37,563 nt of DNA. Source: Minisyncoccota bacterium (GTDB taxonomy: Bacteria; Patescibacteriota; JACMRA01). Position numbers and translations under genes: made by a program. Positions 21,586 to 29,957 of the stretch are shown here, in pieces (position 1 is the stretch's first letter; every line of letters starts with the position of its first letter). The notes below the pieces were generated by a model. That model was not told where the DNA came from and did no database searches. It saw nothing but the letters and a program-made list of their open reading frames with translations. The stretch is from assembly GCA_014376695.1 (NCBI GenBank), contig JACMRA010000011.1:1-37563 (forward strand). Direction: 5' to 3'.

Positions 21586-23303
21586 ATTTTTTCTTGGCTA
21601 TTTTTTGCATTTAGTTTTAGGCCTATTAGTCCAAGGCTATTTATCGTGAGCAATAACCCCCAAAGAATCGGGGCGTTTCCTGTTCGCGGCAGGTCAATGC
21701 TGGCTGCTGAAGTCGATATGATTTGCGATGGGCTATTTTGGCTTGAATTACTTAAATTAGTTGGCGGCAGAATCAACGGGCTAATATTGAGTAAGCTGCT
21801 GGATTGACCTGAACTAAGGCTCGCGGTAGCTGACTGGCTACTGTTTGGCAGTGGGGCGCTTGCTAATTGGGATGAACTTATTACACCTGTACTTGCTGGT
21901 GAGCTTAAGGCACTACTTACTTGACTTTGGCTTGATTGGGCGGAGCTAGAAATTCGGGTATTATCAGGTATTACTTCTCTAAGTTCGGTAATTACCTTTA
22001 TCATATCTTGGTAGTAGGTATTATTGCTATTACTCGGTGTTACGTCTATCCCCGTAGCCTGTTGCACTTCTTCTTGGACGCCCAATTCCATTGGCATATC
22101 ATAGTGATTCCATCCTGAATCGTCAACGATGTAGCCACCGTAATCTTGAAAGGCTTGGAAGAGTTTTTTGGCGATTGGGTTGGTTAGCCCCAGAGATTCT
22201 GCCGTCATATTCTTTGGTAAGGCGGTCAAAGCTCCCATTTTTAACTTGGCAAACTGGCCCCGATAGCCTCGATTCCCGTCTCTGCACCCTGCATAACTAT
22301 CCGCGCGGTTGGCCGGGGCTTGAAAACCGCTAGGGTTGTTGGGATTATTACACAGTACCGGGTCGGCGTACAAATAATATTTGGCAAATACATTAAGCTT
22401 GATCGCGTGTGTAATTTTATCATTGGAGATTAACTCACCTTTTCGGATTGACCCGCCGATGCCGCTAAGTCCAGATCCGCCATGACCACCCTCGTTGCCT
22501 CTCTTGTTGAGCCTGTCATTTTCATTAGAAGTGTAATCATACACGGCAATTTTATCCTTGCCGCAACTTGCGATGGCATTAAAATGGAATATCGACCCAT
22601 CTGGCTGGACAAAAGCCCCTGAATAATTCGGGGTGTTACTACTTCCCCTTGGATCTTTGTAATTGACACCGGCTGGTACTCGGACTTTTTTATTCAAGCT
22701 TTGAGCTCCGTTACATCTATTTGCCCAGTCGGTGATTTGATAGACGCTAACCAAAGGATCGTTAGTTGTAGTTAATGCAATCGGCTCCTCGTCCACTCCA
22801 ATACCGCCTTGCCCATCTGGGGCAGTATTTGGAAAATCTTGAGGGTCCCGAAAGCCAATTCTGGGGCTGTATCTACTCTCCGCTGGTATGGCTTTGTTCC
22901 AGATAGAGTCGCTATCAAAAGGTTTTTTGAAGAGGTTTGATAAGTCTTGCGGAGTATTTGAAGCACTTGTAGAGTTTGAGGATATTGCCCCAGAAGACTT
23001 AGTCAATGTGAGTTTTGGGATTGAGCTTGGATCCAAATTATTAATAGCTTGAGCAATGAATGAGATCTCAGTTGGTGGCATAATTACAGCTGCAACATCG
23101 TCAATCCAAGGTGCGTTAATTAGTTCGGGGCTGTCCCAGTTTTTGTTGTAGGGTAGATAGTAACCACCTTCTTTTTGAGCATAATTGATAATAAATTTTT
23201 TACGCGACATTTGAGATTTGAACAATTCATTAGCCAGTCCAAAAGGCGATATACAGAAAGTAAAAATCAGAAGAATTACAGATAAAGGTCGATAATGTAG
23301 CAT
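21582..23303 (-). CDS. secreted LPXTG-anchored surface protein
   Basis: 573 aa. N-terminal signal peptide (hydrophobic 5-24, cleavage probably after LANE). C-terminal cell-wall sorting signal: LPRTG at 538-542, hydrophobic stretch to about 563, then a short polar tail with Lys residues. A Ser-rich spacer (about 445-530) would span the wall. The central region (about 115-430) has IWNKAIPAESRYSP, SIFHFNAIASCGKDK, GGHGGSGLSGIGGSIRKGEL and HAIKLNVFAKYY; a G-x-G-L-S-x-x-G-G-x-I-R-x-G-E-L ... H-A-(I/L)-x-x-N pattern recurs in secreted actinobacterial and plant-associated proteins, but I cannot name the fold. Six Cys suggest disulphides. It needs a class A/E-type sortase, which is not in the window. 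Confidence 0.85.
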   Translation of the reverse strand: MLHYRPLSVILLIFTFCISPFGLANELFKSQMSRKKFIINYAQKEGGYYLPYNKNWDSPELINAPWIDDVAAVIMPPTEISFIAQAINNLDPSSIPKLTLTKSSGAISSNSTSASNTPQDLSNLFKKPFDSDSIWNKAIPAESRYSPRIGFRDPQDFPNTAPDGQGGIGVDEEPIALTTTNDPLVSVYQITDWANRCNGAQSLNKKVRVPAGVNYKDPRGSSNTPNYSGAFVQPDGSIFHFNAIASCGKDKIAVYDYTSNENDRLNKRGNEGGHGGSGLSGIGGSIRKGELISNDKITHAIKLNVFAKYYLYADPVLCNNPNNPSGFQAPANRADSYAGCRDGNRGYRGQFAKLKMGALTALPKNMTAESLGLTNPIAKKLFQAFQDYGGYIVDDSGWNHYDMPMELGVQEEVQQATGIDVTPSNSNNTYYQDMIKVITELREVIPDNTRISSSAQSSQSQVSSALSSPASTGVISSSQLASAPLPNSSQSATASLSSGQSSSLLNISPLILPPTNLSNSSQNSPSQIISTSAASIDLPRTGNAPILWGLLLTINSLGLIGLKLNAKNSQEKI

Positions 23304-23540
23304 AAAATATATTTTAGGGGCATCCTAATCCTTGCACCTCAGCACTAAACACTCAATGCAAAACATCGATTTGTCAAACTATAGGTCCAGAGATTATAAT
23401 GAGGAAAATTACATTTAAATTATTGCGTTGTAACTATCCAATGTTGTATCTTTAAAAAATTAAGCCCGCAGCTACCTAACCAATTTTGATAAAGATTGTA
23501 CCGGTTACCGTTTTTTATTTGACATCAAAATCAAGTTGTA

Positions 23541-23558
23541 GCCTTTTGTCCAAAAGGC
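23541..23558 (+). repeat. perfect 8-bp hairpin upstream of infB
   Basis: GCCTTTTG and CAAAAGGC arms with a 2-nt centre. No T run follows, so it is not a classical terminator; it could be an operator or part of a leader RNA structure about 115 nt before infB. Confidence 0.35.
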
Positions 23559-23619
23559 CGCCAGTGTCCAGAGCGGGATATCACAAGCAACCAGAAATGA
23601 CTTTAGGATAGCCCTTGAT

Positions 23620-23628
23620 TGTTATACT
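23620..23628 (+). promoter_or_regulatory. extended -10 element upstream of infB
   Basis: TGTTATACT (TGN plus TATACT) with a weak -35 region; predicted leader of about 38 nt to the ATG at 23673. Confidence 0.4.
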
Positions 23629-23672
23629 CGTATGTTTGACATAAACCGCGATATTAAGAACCATTTACATAT

Positions 23673-25646
23673 ATGAATATTTCAACCCTAGCCAAATTAT
23701 TAGGAGTCAGTATTAACGAGCTTAGAGACACAGGTACCAAGAACAATATCTATGGCTTCTACGGTCGCAACACTCGAATCCCATACAAATCTGCCGAAAT
23801 GATTACCAAATTGGTACGGCCGGACAAGCTGGCCAAGCTTAAAAACGATGACAGAATTTATTTGCCTGCCCAGGTAAGCGTCTCCGAATTAGCCGAAACC
23901 ATCGCCGTTCCAGTCAGTCAGGTTATACGAACTCTGATGCTTAACGGAGTCATAGCCACCATGAACGAAAAGCTTGACTACGATACCGCCTCTTTGATTG
24001 CTGGGGAGCTGCGAATTGAGGTCTTTCCAGAAGATGGTGAGGATTTCGAGGCTATTAGCAGTAATGAAGTCGAGCAACTCATCAAGATGGTCGAATATAA
24101 GGACACCAACGTCTCAAAAAATTATGTCCTCAGACCACCCGTCGTTACGGTTATGGGTCACGTTGATCACGGCAAAACTACATTATTAGACACAATTCGC
24201 TCCACCAATATCGTGGCTGGCGAAGCTGGTGCCATCACTCAGCACATTAGCAGTTACCAGATAGAATACAAGCCAGAAGACAACAAAGAATACAACTTAC
24301 CCAAAGGAGACAAAGGCTACAAAGTTACATTTATTGATACTCCTGGCCACGCGGCTTTTACAGCGATGCGCGCGCGCGGTTCTCAATTAGCTGATATGAT
24401 TATTCTAATGGTTTCGGCAGTCGAAGGGCCAAAGCCTCAAACGATCGAAGTTATCGAACGAGCCAAAATCACCAAAACTCCAGTTATCGTAGCTCTCAAT
24501 AAGGTTGATTTACCTGATGCCGACATCGAAAAGGTCAAGACAGCAGTATCGGCGTATGGACTTGTGCCAGAAGATTGGGGCGGAGATACGCCATTTATCC
24601 CAATAAGTGCCAAAACTGGACAAAATGTCAATCAAATATTAGATACTATTTTGACCTACGCCGAAATTTACGAACTCAAGGGCGAGATAGACTGCCAAGG
24701 CCAAGCCGTAGTCATTGAGAGTCATCTCGATAAGCAATTAGGTGTAGTCACAACCGCCTTAGTAGTCAAAGACAAGATTAAGGTTGGTGATATAGTTCGC
24801 TCAGGTATGTCGGTAGGCAAAATTCGAAAGCTGACAACAACCGATAACCAAATCCTCAAAGAAGCTGGAGTGGGTATGCCGGTCGTAATCCTCGGAATAT
24901 CCGAAGCTGTGCCAATTGGAGACCCAATAATCTGTTATACTTCTGTCAAGCAAGCTAATAACGACGCAAATATCGAGAAGCTAGCCAAGCAAGCCAGCAA
25001 AAAATCCAGCAACATCGCCAAGTCAGCCGCCACTAGCGAAAATACAATTAATATCATTATCAAGGCTGATGTAGCAGGCTCCCTAGAAGCTATTAAGGAA
25101 TCCATTCTTAAGATCCCCCAAGACCACGCCAAGGTAATTATCAAGCGTGAGGAGGTTGGGGCTGTTAATGACGGTGATATAGAATACGCCCAAACAACAG
25201 ATTCCACAATTCTAGTATTTCACACAGATGTCCCGTCAAAACAAGAACAATTACTCAAGAATCGCAAGATTAACTACGTCCAAAGCGACATAATTTACGA
25301 GCTATTGGAGTGGGTAGAAGAGCAAATACTGGCCAATATCAAACACGAAATCAAAGAAGTAGAGATTGGAAAAGCCGAAATCCTAGCTACTTTCAAGAGT
25401 GAGAAAGCCCATATTCAGATTTTTGGAGGTAAGTGTATCTCGGGCAAGTTAGAGGTAGGCAAAGAATTCAAGGCAATGCGTGGTACTCAAGATCTCGGTA
25501 AATTAGAGTTAATCCAAATGCAAAAATCCAAAATCGAGGCCAAAGAAGTCTACGACCCGCAAGAGTTCGGTATGTCAATCAAAGGCAAAAACAAAGTTCA
25601 AGTCGGCGACATTTTAGTCTGCTTCGACGAGATTATGGTCAAGTAG
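23673..25646 (+). CDS. infB: translation initiation factor IF-2
   Basis: GTPase that places fMet-tRNA on the ribosome and promotes subunit joining. 657 aa, the short form without the long N-terminal linker of E. coli. Two IF2_N-like helical segments (about 1-30 and 68-110: VSVSELAETIAVPVSQVIRTLMLNG), then the G domain: GHVDHGKTT at 162-170, DTPGH at 222-226, NKVD at 276-279, SAKTG near 301; domains II-IV follow, with the C2 tRNA-binding domain ending in GKNKVQVGDILVCF. Lys/Ser-rich linker at about 430-452. Its presence with fmt shows formyl-Met initiation, relevant to the SD-poor starts here. It is a single-gene unit. Confidence 0.96.
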   Translation: MNISTLAKLLGVSINELRDTGTKNNIYGFYGRNTRIPYKSAEMITKLVRPDKLAKLKNDDRIYLPAQVSVSELAETIAVPVSQVIRTLMLNGVIATMNEKLDYDTASLIAGELRIEVFPEDGEDFEAISSNEVEQLIKMVEYKDTNVSKNYVLRPPVVTVMGHVDHGKTTLLDTIRSTNIVAGEAGAITQHISSYQIEYKPEDNKEYNLPKGDKGYKVTFIDTPGHAAFTAMRARGSQLADMIILMVSAVEGPKPQTIEVIERAKITKTPVIVALNKVDLPDADIEKVKTAVSAYGLVPEDWGGDTPFIPISAKTGQNVNQILDTILTYAEIYELKGEIDCQGQAVVIESHLDKQLGVVTTALVVKDKIKVGDIVRSGMSVGKIRKLTTTDNQILKEAGVGMPVVILGISEAVPIGDPIICYTSVKQANNDANIEKLAKQASKKSSNIAKSAATSENTINIIIKADVAGSLEAIKESILKIPQDHAKVIIKREEVGAVNDGDIEYAQTTDSTILVFHTDVPSKQEQLLKNRKINYVQSDIIYELLEWVEEQILANIKHEIKEVEIGKAEILATFKSEKAHIQIFGGKCISGKLEVGKEFKAMRGTQDLGKLELIQMQKSKIEAKEVYDPQEFGMSIKGKNKVQVGDILVCFDEIMVK

Positions 25647-25662
25647 GGCCACTAAAAATTCC

Positions 25663-25677
25663 CCCTTTTCCAAAGGG
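25663..25677 (-). terminator. hairpin between convergent infB and the sppA operon
   Basis: CCCTTT-TCC-AAAGGG perfect 6-bp stem. On the minus strand it is followed within 5 nt by TTTTT, so it can terminate the sppA operon; on the plus strand there is no T run. Confidence 0.45.
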
Positions 25678-25716
25678 TTGGACACGGAGCGGACGGGGTA
25701 TGAATGGGGTGTAAGC

Positions 25717-26358
25717 TTAATCCAGTTTGAGTAACCAACCCTGGAATGCTTGCAATGCTGCCAAATTTACCGCATTAGGATTTTTCTTAAATTCAAAAGG
25801 TTTGGTTAATTTATCAAGACTTCTTCTGTTTTTTAATGAATCTAAAACTGTTTGACCTATCTTAACATCATTCTCTCTCTTATAAAATTTTATGAGTACT
25901 TCCAGTAGACTTGAAGAGCTTAATTTAGACAGACATTGGTTGAAAAGAGTTAAGTCCCAGTTATTATTTGGCCTAATACTTGAGATCGTTTCCTCGATAT
26001 AAGTTCTAAGGTGAAGTTGGATGTGAGGTTTTAAATATGATGAGTAGGCTTCAAAATCACTTACAATCTGAGCTGGATACCTTATCAATTGTTGAAATTT
26101 TTGAAATTCATCGTGAGCAGGGGCATTTTCTTTACATTGTCTGATTAAGTCATCTACGAGAGAAATTAAAGTAGGGATTTTCTTAGGTTCTATCGAGTCG
26201 TATACTAATTGGGTTTGATTAAGAGCGATTTGAGTCAGGAATGCTTTTGATAAAGGGGGCTCCGGAATTGGAGGTAATCCAACAATATTGGAATTTCCAA
26301 TTCTATGACGTCTCAAGCGATCTTGATAGCTTGGTTGCGTTTTTATATCTGTATCCAT
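25717..26358 (-). CDS. hypothetical soluble helical protein downstream of sppA
   Basis: 213 aa; Pro-rich start (IVGLPPIPEPPLSKAF), then almost entirely amphipathic helices (TLISLVDDLIRQCKE, LHLRTYIEETISSI, SLLEVLIKFYKRE). No signal peptide, no transmembrane segment, no recognised motif; a HEAT-like helical repeat fold is possible but not demonstrable by eye. It starts 24 nt after sppA on the same strand with no promoter between them, so it is co-transcribed; a role with SppA is a guess from position only. Confidence 0.7.
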   Translation of the reverse strand: MDTDIKTQPSYQDRLRRHRIGNSNIVGLPPIPEPPLSKAFLTQIALNQTQLVYDSIEPKKIPTLISLVDDLIRQCKENAPAHDEFQKFQQLIRYPAQIVSDFEAYSSYLKPHIQLHLRTYIEETISSIRPNNNWDLTLFNQCLSKLSSSSLLEVLIKFYKRENDVKIGQTVLDSLKNRRSLDKLTKPFEFKKNPNAVNLAALQAFQGWLLKLD

Positions 26359-26382
26359 AGTAGAAATTTAAAAAAGTTTATG

Positions 26383-27456
26383 TTAATACCTCTCATCCAA
26401 TCCATACATAACGCCGGATTTGGTTTTGGCAGTGCTGTTAATTTTGTCGAGGGCTTGATTGGACAGGCCTAGCATATTCCCCAGATTGGATTCTACTCCT
26501 AGGTTTTGGAGCAGGCTTTTGACTGACTCGACTTTGACGGTTTGATAATTAGCTACATTGACATCGAGACTTGCCTTAGTCACCGCTTCCTCCATGGTTC
26601 CGACTTTGTCGATTAGGCCACTTGTTACCGCATCATTATTGAAATATACAAAACCATTAGCGAGGGCTTTGACTTTTGGGACATCCATTTTTCGACCCAG
26701 GGCTACAATATTTATGAAGTCATCGTAGGTTCGATCGACCATTTTTTGGAAGTAAGCTAATTCTTCTGGCTTAGTTTGTCGAAGTGGGTTACCAATATCT
26801 TTATTCTCGCCAGCTTTGATGACTGTTTCTTTGTAGCCGATATTGTCAGCTAGTTTTTCGAAGTTTGGTAGAGACATTCGGACGCCGATTGAACCGGTTT
26901 CACCGTATAGATTACCTATGATATAGTTTGGGACTTTGTAGGTGGCAAGCAGCGCCCCTGAGGCTGCAATTTGATCGAAGTAGAATACGCCCGTGGCAAT
27001 ACCCTTGGCTTGCATTAAGCCTCGAATTTGGTCACCGAGCATTTGACTCGCGTAGACTTCTCCACCAGGCGAATTAAACCTAAAAACTACATTCTTAATA
27101 GTTTTGTCTTCTTTGATTTTTTTAAAATCGCTAGTAACCTTGTCTAGATATATACCGTCTCCGACATTCGATGTTCCGATTCCAGAGCTAATAGCCCCGC
27201 TTAGGTCATAAATTAAGATTTTGTTATCGGCGGACTTATCTTGCCCAGCAGTAATCGTATAACTCAGAGGGGTATTTCCAGCACTAGATTGCTTATTGGC
27301 ATTACCCAAGCCCGCAATTGCACCAAAGACAATTACAATCAAGAGTATCATCCACAAAAAGCTACTAATAATCCCAGGAATTGCTGACAAAAGATATACG
27401 GCAAAAAAGCCTTTTAATTCTGGTTTAACGGTGATTTTTTGGTTTTGCTCGTACAT
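26383..27456 (-). CDS. sppA: signal peptide peptidase SppA (S49 family)
   Basis: Membrane serine protease that degrades cleaved signal peptides. 357 aa, the short single-domain form found in Gram-positive bacteria. N-terminal membrane segment(s) at about 16-52; ClpP-like fold after residue 78: IYDLSGAIS, FRFNSPGGEVYAS, QIAASGALLA with the nucleophile Ser166, GETGSIGVR, and VIKAGENKDIG with the general-base Lys214; the Ser-Lys spacing fits the Bacillus enzyme's Ser147/Lys199. It is first gene of a two-gene unit with a near-perfect promoter. Confidence 0.93.
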   Translation of the reverse strand: MYEQNQKITVKPELKGFFAVYLLSAIPGIISSFLWMILLIVIVFGAIAGLGNANKQSSAGNTPLSYTITAGQDKSADNKILIYDLSGAISSGIGTSNVGDGIYLDKVTSDFKKIKEDKTIKNVVFRFNSPGGEVYASQMLGDQIRGLMQAKGIATGVFYFDQIAASGALLATYKVPNYIIGNLYGETGSIGVRMSLPNFEKLADNIGYKETVIKAGENKDIGNPLRQTKPEELAYFQKMVDRTYDDFINIVALGRKMDVPKVKALANGFVYFNNDAVTSGLIDKVGTMEEAVTKASLDVNVANYQTVKVESVKSLLQNLGVESNLGNMLGLSNQALDKINSTAKTKSGVMYGLDERY

Positions 27457-27494
27457 AAAAAACTAAAAAGATATAATAAAAATTTATTGCTCAT

Positions 27495-27523
27495 ATCATA
27501 CCGACTATTTGTCAAAATGTCAA
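27495..27523 (-). promoter_or_regulatory. promoter of the sppA operon
   Basis: Minus-strand TTGACA (27518-27523), 17-nt spacer, TATGAT (27495-27500). Predicted leader of about 30 nt. One of the best sigma-70-type promoters in the window. Confidence 0.72.
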
Positions 27524-27576
27524 TAATGTGTTTGATTAATTTATTTCGCTCGTAACCCCATTCTAATTGCTATCGT

Positions 27577-28218
27577 ATGTCAAATCAAAACCCGAATAAG
27601 CCAGCCGCCGCTAACTTGTCTAATCAATTGGCCCTAGTAAATAACCAGCCACATACTACCCCTGCACCAGTCAAGCAAAGCCAGTATAAGAATCTAGGTC
27701 AAAAAATCAGAAAAGTCCTATTTTTGGGATTAATGATCGGATTTGTAATTATAGTTTCGGGTTTTGGCTATGTTTTGGCTAGTCAAGGTAGCGACGCTAA
27801 TAGTTACCAGTTTGTAGCTAGATTTCGGACGGCCGCCAAGTCATTTCAAGATTTAGGTGAGGTCGGTATTGGAGTGGCAAGTAGCAAGCCCGAAACACGT
27901 GCAGTCGATGCAGAGATTGACGACAGCGCGATTATTAACGCCAATAAGGCTTTTTACAATCCTCCAATCCCGGATTCACCCGATAATACTAAGCCCGAAG
28001 TTATCAAATCCACCAGTCAAGCAAGTAGCTCATCCAGCAGTGAAATTAGCTCGAGCAGTTCCCAGGGCGAGGCTCTAATTATCGAACCTGCACCAAAATC
28101 TTCAACTACAAGCATATCGGAGACAGTACCCCAAATCCCAACTAACCCAACCAGCGCAATAAGTAGTAGTATAATTTCAACTAAACCCGTAGGTACACAA
28201 ATTTTTAGGAGCCAATAA
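27577..28218 (+). CDS. single-pass membrane protein with Ser-rich extracytoplasmic tail
   Basis: 213 aa: cytoplasmic Asn/Pro-rich N-terminus, basic stretch KNLGQKIRK, one transmembrane helix at about 47-69, then a ~140-residue outside region whose last half is low-complexity Ser/Pro/Thr. No enzyme motif. Like the SH3b protein (12465-13076) and the LPXTG protein it uses a poly-Ser spacer, but it has no C-terminal domain after it. Divergent from sppA. The function is unknown; a structural or glycosylated surface protein is plausible. Confidence 0.75.
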   Translation: MSNQNPNKPAAANLSNQLALVNNQPHTTPAPVKQSQYKNLGQKIRKVLFLGLMIGFVIIVSGFGYVLASQGSDANSYQFVARFRTAAKSFQDLGEVGIGVASSKPETRAVDAEIDDSAIINANKAFYNPPIPDSPDNTKPEVIKSTSQASSSSSSEISSSSSQGEALIIEPAPKSSTTSISETVPQIPTNPTSAISSSIISTKPVGTQIFRSQ

Positions 28219-28499
28219 ACCTGTAATAGAGATTAGCTTTTACACAGTTTTTGATGGTAACATTGTTACTCCCTAAAATATAATTTCAAGCTCGACCCCA
28301 AAAAATCACAAGGTTAAAAGGCATAATTAAGGATTGAAAAATCCAAAAAAACTAGTTTGATTAAAATTTTTGTTACAAGTTAAAACTTGATATAAGCACT
28401 CTTTTGATTGACAAACTCGCAATTGTTAGCTAATTATAAGTCAAATAACAAATCAAAGAAATATTAACGATTAACTAATTGATACTAATTCTAACTCCT
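28219..28499 (+). other. 281-nt AT-rich intergenic region
   Basis: No frame and no strong promoter. Immediately after the 27577-28218 gene, CTGT...ACAG followed by five T (about 28219-28256) could be a weak terminator. A TTGACAAAC (28409-28417) has no good -10 at 17 nt. Nothing else seen. Confidence 0.4.
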
Positions 28500-29723
28500 A
28501 TGGCTGTCCTTCGAAATATTGATGTCTCAAACAAAATTGGTGTATCTCCCGCCACCGTCCAGAACTGGATAAAGTATTCTCTTGGCGGTAAAATCCACCT
28601 TGACCTGACCAAAATTGGCAACCGCCACTTCATCGAAGATAATCTCGAGAATATGGACAGGATGCAAAAGCTCAAAAATCAGGGAGTCAAATATCGCTCC
28701 AAAACTGATTGGTCATCTCACAGCGTCAACGACAAACTCTATGAGGTATTTACGGATCTGGAAATTGTGGATTTGATGCACCAGATCTCCTTTCACAAAT
28801 CTATCCCGCTCAAATATAGCTACACCGACGCTGGTATCAAGCCGTACCGAGAGGCCATCTTAGAAGAAGTTAAGAATAAGACCTTATCAACTTCGCTCGA
28901 GCAAAAGGCTACAGAGGGATTTTTGGATCAGATAATTTCCGGTTATGTTAACGATGGTTACAAGATTAATTTTGTGGAAATTGGTTTTGATTACCAGACT
29001 TTTAACGTCGGAGAGAATTTAAAAAAATTAGTAGATAACGGTCATTTACATAAGTATATCTCAATTAGTCATTCGGCCGAAATGCATCGTATTCGCAAAA
29101 AAGCTATTCATGAAGATATGAAATTACCGCAAGTCGATTTTGTGGCTGTTAAATTGGATTTTGAGACTGAGTCAATGCAAGAAGTGTTGTGGAGGCACAA
29201 ACAATCAGACAAAAATGAAAAAATTGCCAATATTTGCCTACTATTTAAAGGGGCGATAAGTAACTTTAAGCAACCAGAAACTATTATGGCCAAGATTGCT
29301 CAGTCATTGACCGGAGATGATACGTTGCTTATATCGACATATCTTACAGATCTTGACGGCAGGGACAAAGTTGAACGGGATATTAATATCAGCGCTAATC
29401 GAGCCAAACGACATGACTGGCTATTTAAATTACTAAATGTTTACAAAAATGCTGAATATAAAACCCACTTGTATGATACTAATAAAAGTATCCGTACACG
29501 GGAAGCTTGCTTTAAGGACTTTGTAGAGGTCAAATACAAAGTTTTTGGATACGACAGATCGATCAAGATTAAGAGGGACGATGTTATAACTTATTTTTAC
29601 AGCAAACGATTCACAGTTAATGAATTTACTAAAATCATACAGAATTCATTTAGGATTGACCAACTCAATCTTATTAATGACGAACAGATCATATTTTGCG
29701 CATTAAGTCTGCGCTCTATGTAA
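28500..29723 (+). CDS. HTH (MerR-like) - EgtD-like methyltransferase-fold fusion
   Basis: 407 aa from ATG 28500 (MAVLRNIDVSNKIGVSPATV); a TTG at 28479 would add seven residues. Residues 1-60: a MerR/excisionase-like winged helix (VSNKIGVSPATVQNWIK recognition region, then IGNRHFIEDNLENM). Residues 85-330: similar in order to histidine-specific methyltransferases of the EgtD family (Methyltransf_33): KYSYTDAGIKPYREAIL near the N-terminus, INFVEIGFDYQTFN in the motif-I position, HKYISISHSAEM for the 'piDiS' strand, and LFKGAISNFKQPETIMAKIAQSLTGDDTLLISTYL for 'lG.tIGNF'. The glycine-rich SAM loop (normally E-x-G-x-G) reads EIGFDYQ, so catalysis is doubtful. It is a likely transcription regulator with a ligand-binding methyltransferase fold. 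Confidence 0.75.
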   Translation: MAVLRNIDVSNKIGVSPATVQNWIKYSLGGKIHLDLTKIGNRHFIEDNLENMDRMQKLKNQGVKYRSKTDWSSHSVNDKLYEVFTDLEIVDLMHQISFHKSIPLKYSYTDAGIKPYREAILEEVKNKTLSTSLEQKATEGFLDQIISGYVNDGYKINFVEIGFDYQTFNVGENLKKLVDNGHLHKYISISHSAEMHRIRKKAIHEDMKLPQVDFVAVKLDFETESMQEVLWRHKQSDKNEKIANICLLFKGAISNFKQPETIMAKIAQSLTGDDTLLISTYLTDLDGRDKVERDINISANRAKRHDWLFKLLNVYKNAEYKTHLYDTNKSIRTREACFKDFVEVKYKVFGYDRSIKIKRDDVITYFYSKRFTVNEFTKIIQNSFRIDQLNLINDEQIIFCALSLRSM

Positions 29724-29724
29724 C

Positions 29725-29746
29725 AAAAAACCTCCTAAAAAGGAGG
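29725..29746 (-). terminator. intrinsic terminator of the Mur-ligase-like gene
   Basis: CCTCCT-AAAA-AGGAGG (6-bp stem, 4-nt loop); on the minus strand it is followed by six T. It ends the unit 29958-30482 and lies directly behind the stop of the convergent HTH fusion gene. Confidence 0.6.
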
Positions 29747-29759
29747 ATATAGAGTGAAA

Positions 29760-29795
29760 TTATTAATAATTTTTGTGGTAATTTATTATTAATAA
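29760..29795. repeat. two copies of palindrome TTATTAATAA
   Basis: The self-complementary 10-mer TTATTAATAA occurs at 29760-29769 and 29786-29795; together the two arms make an 11-bp inverted repeat with a 14-nt centre. It sits in a convergent intergenic region (29724-29957) that is otherwise empty AT-rich sequence. Confidence 0.5.
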
Positions 29796-29957
29796 CTTGT
29801 AGGGATTACGAGCAGTCAACTTGAGTCATAGCAATGGTTTATATGTAGTTAATTACATATTGCATAATTCTGTACAATGATTTTGTTTTAATGTCAAGTA
29901 AATTATTTTAAGTTAACTTATAAATAACCTTTTAATCAATAAATACGCAAAGAAAAA

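Larger units (their letters stand above)
23304..23672 (+). other. 369-nt intergenic region between the LPXTG gene and infB
   Basis: Divergent regulatory region with no good frame. The minus strand has TTGACA near 23372-23377 (without a clear -10) upstream of the LPXTG gene. The plus strand has an extended -10 (TG-T-TATACT) at 23620-23628 and a second TTGACA at 23636-23641 close to infB. A short GC-rich patch (AGCCTTTTGTCCAAAAGGCC, 23540-23559) forms a perfect-looking hairpin GCCTTTTG-TC-CAAAAGGC. Confidence 0.45.
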
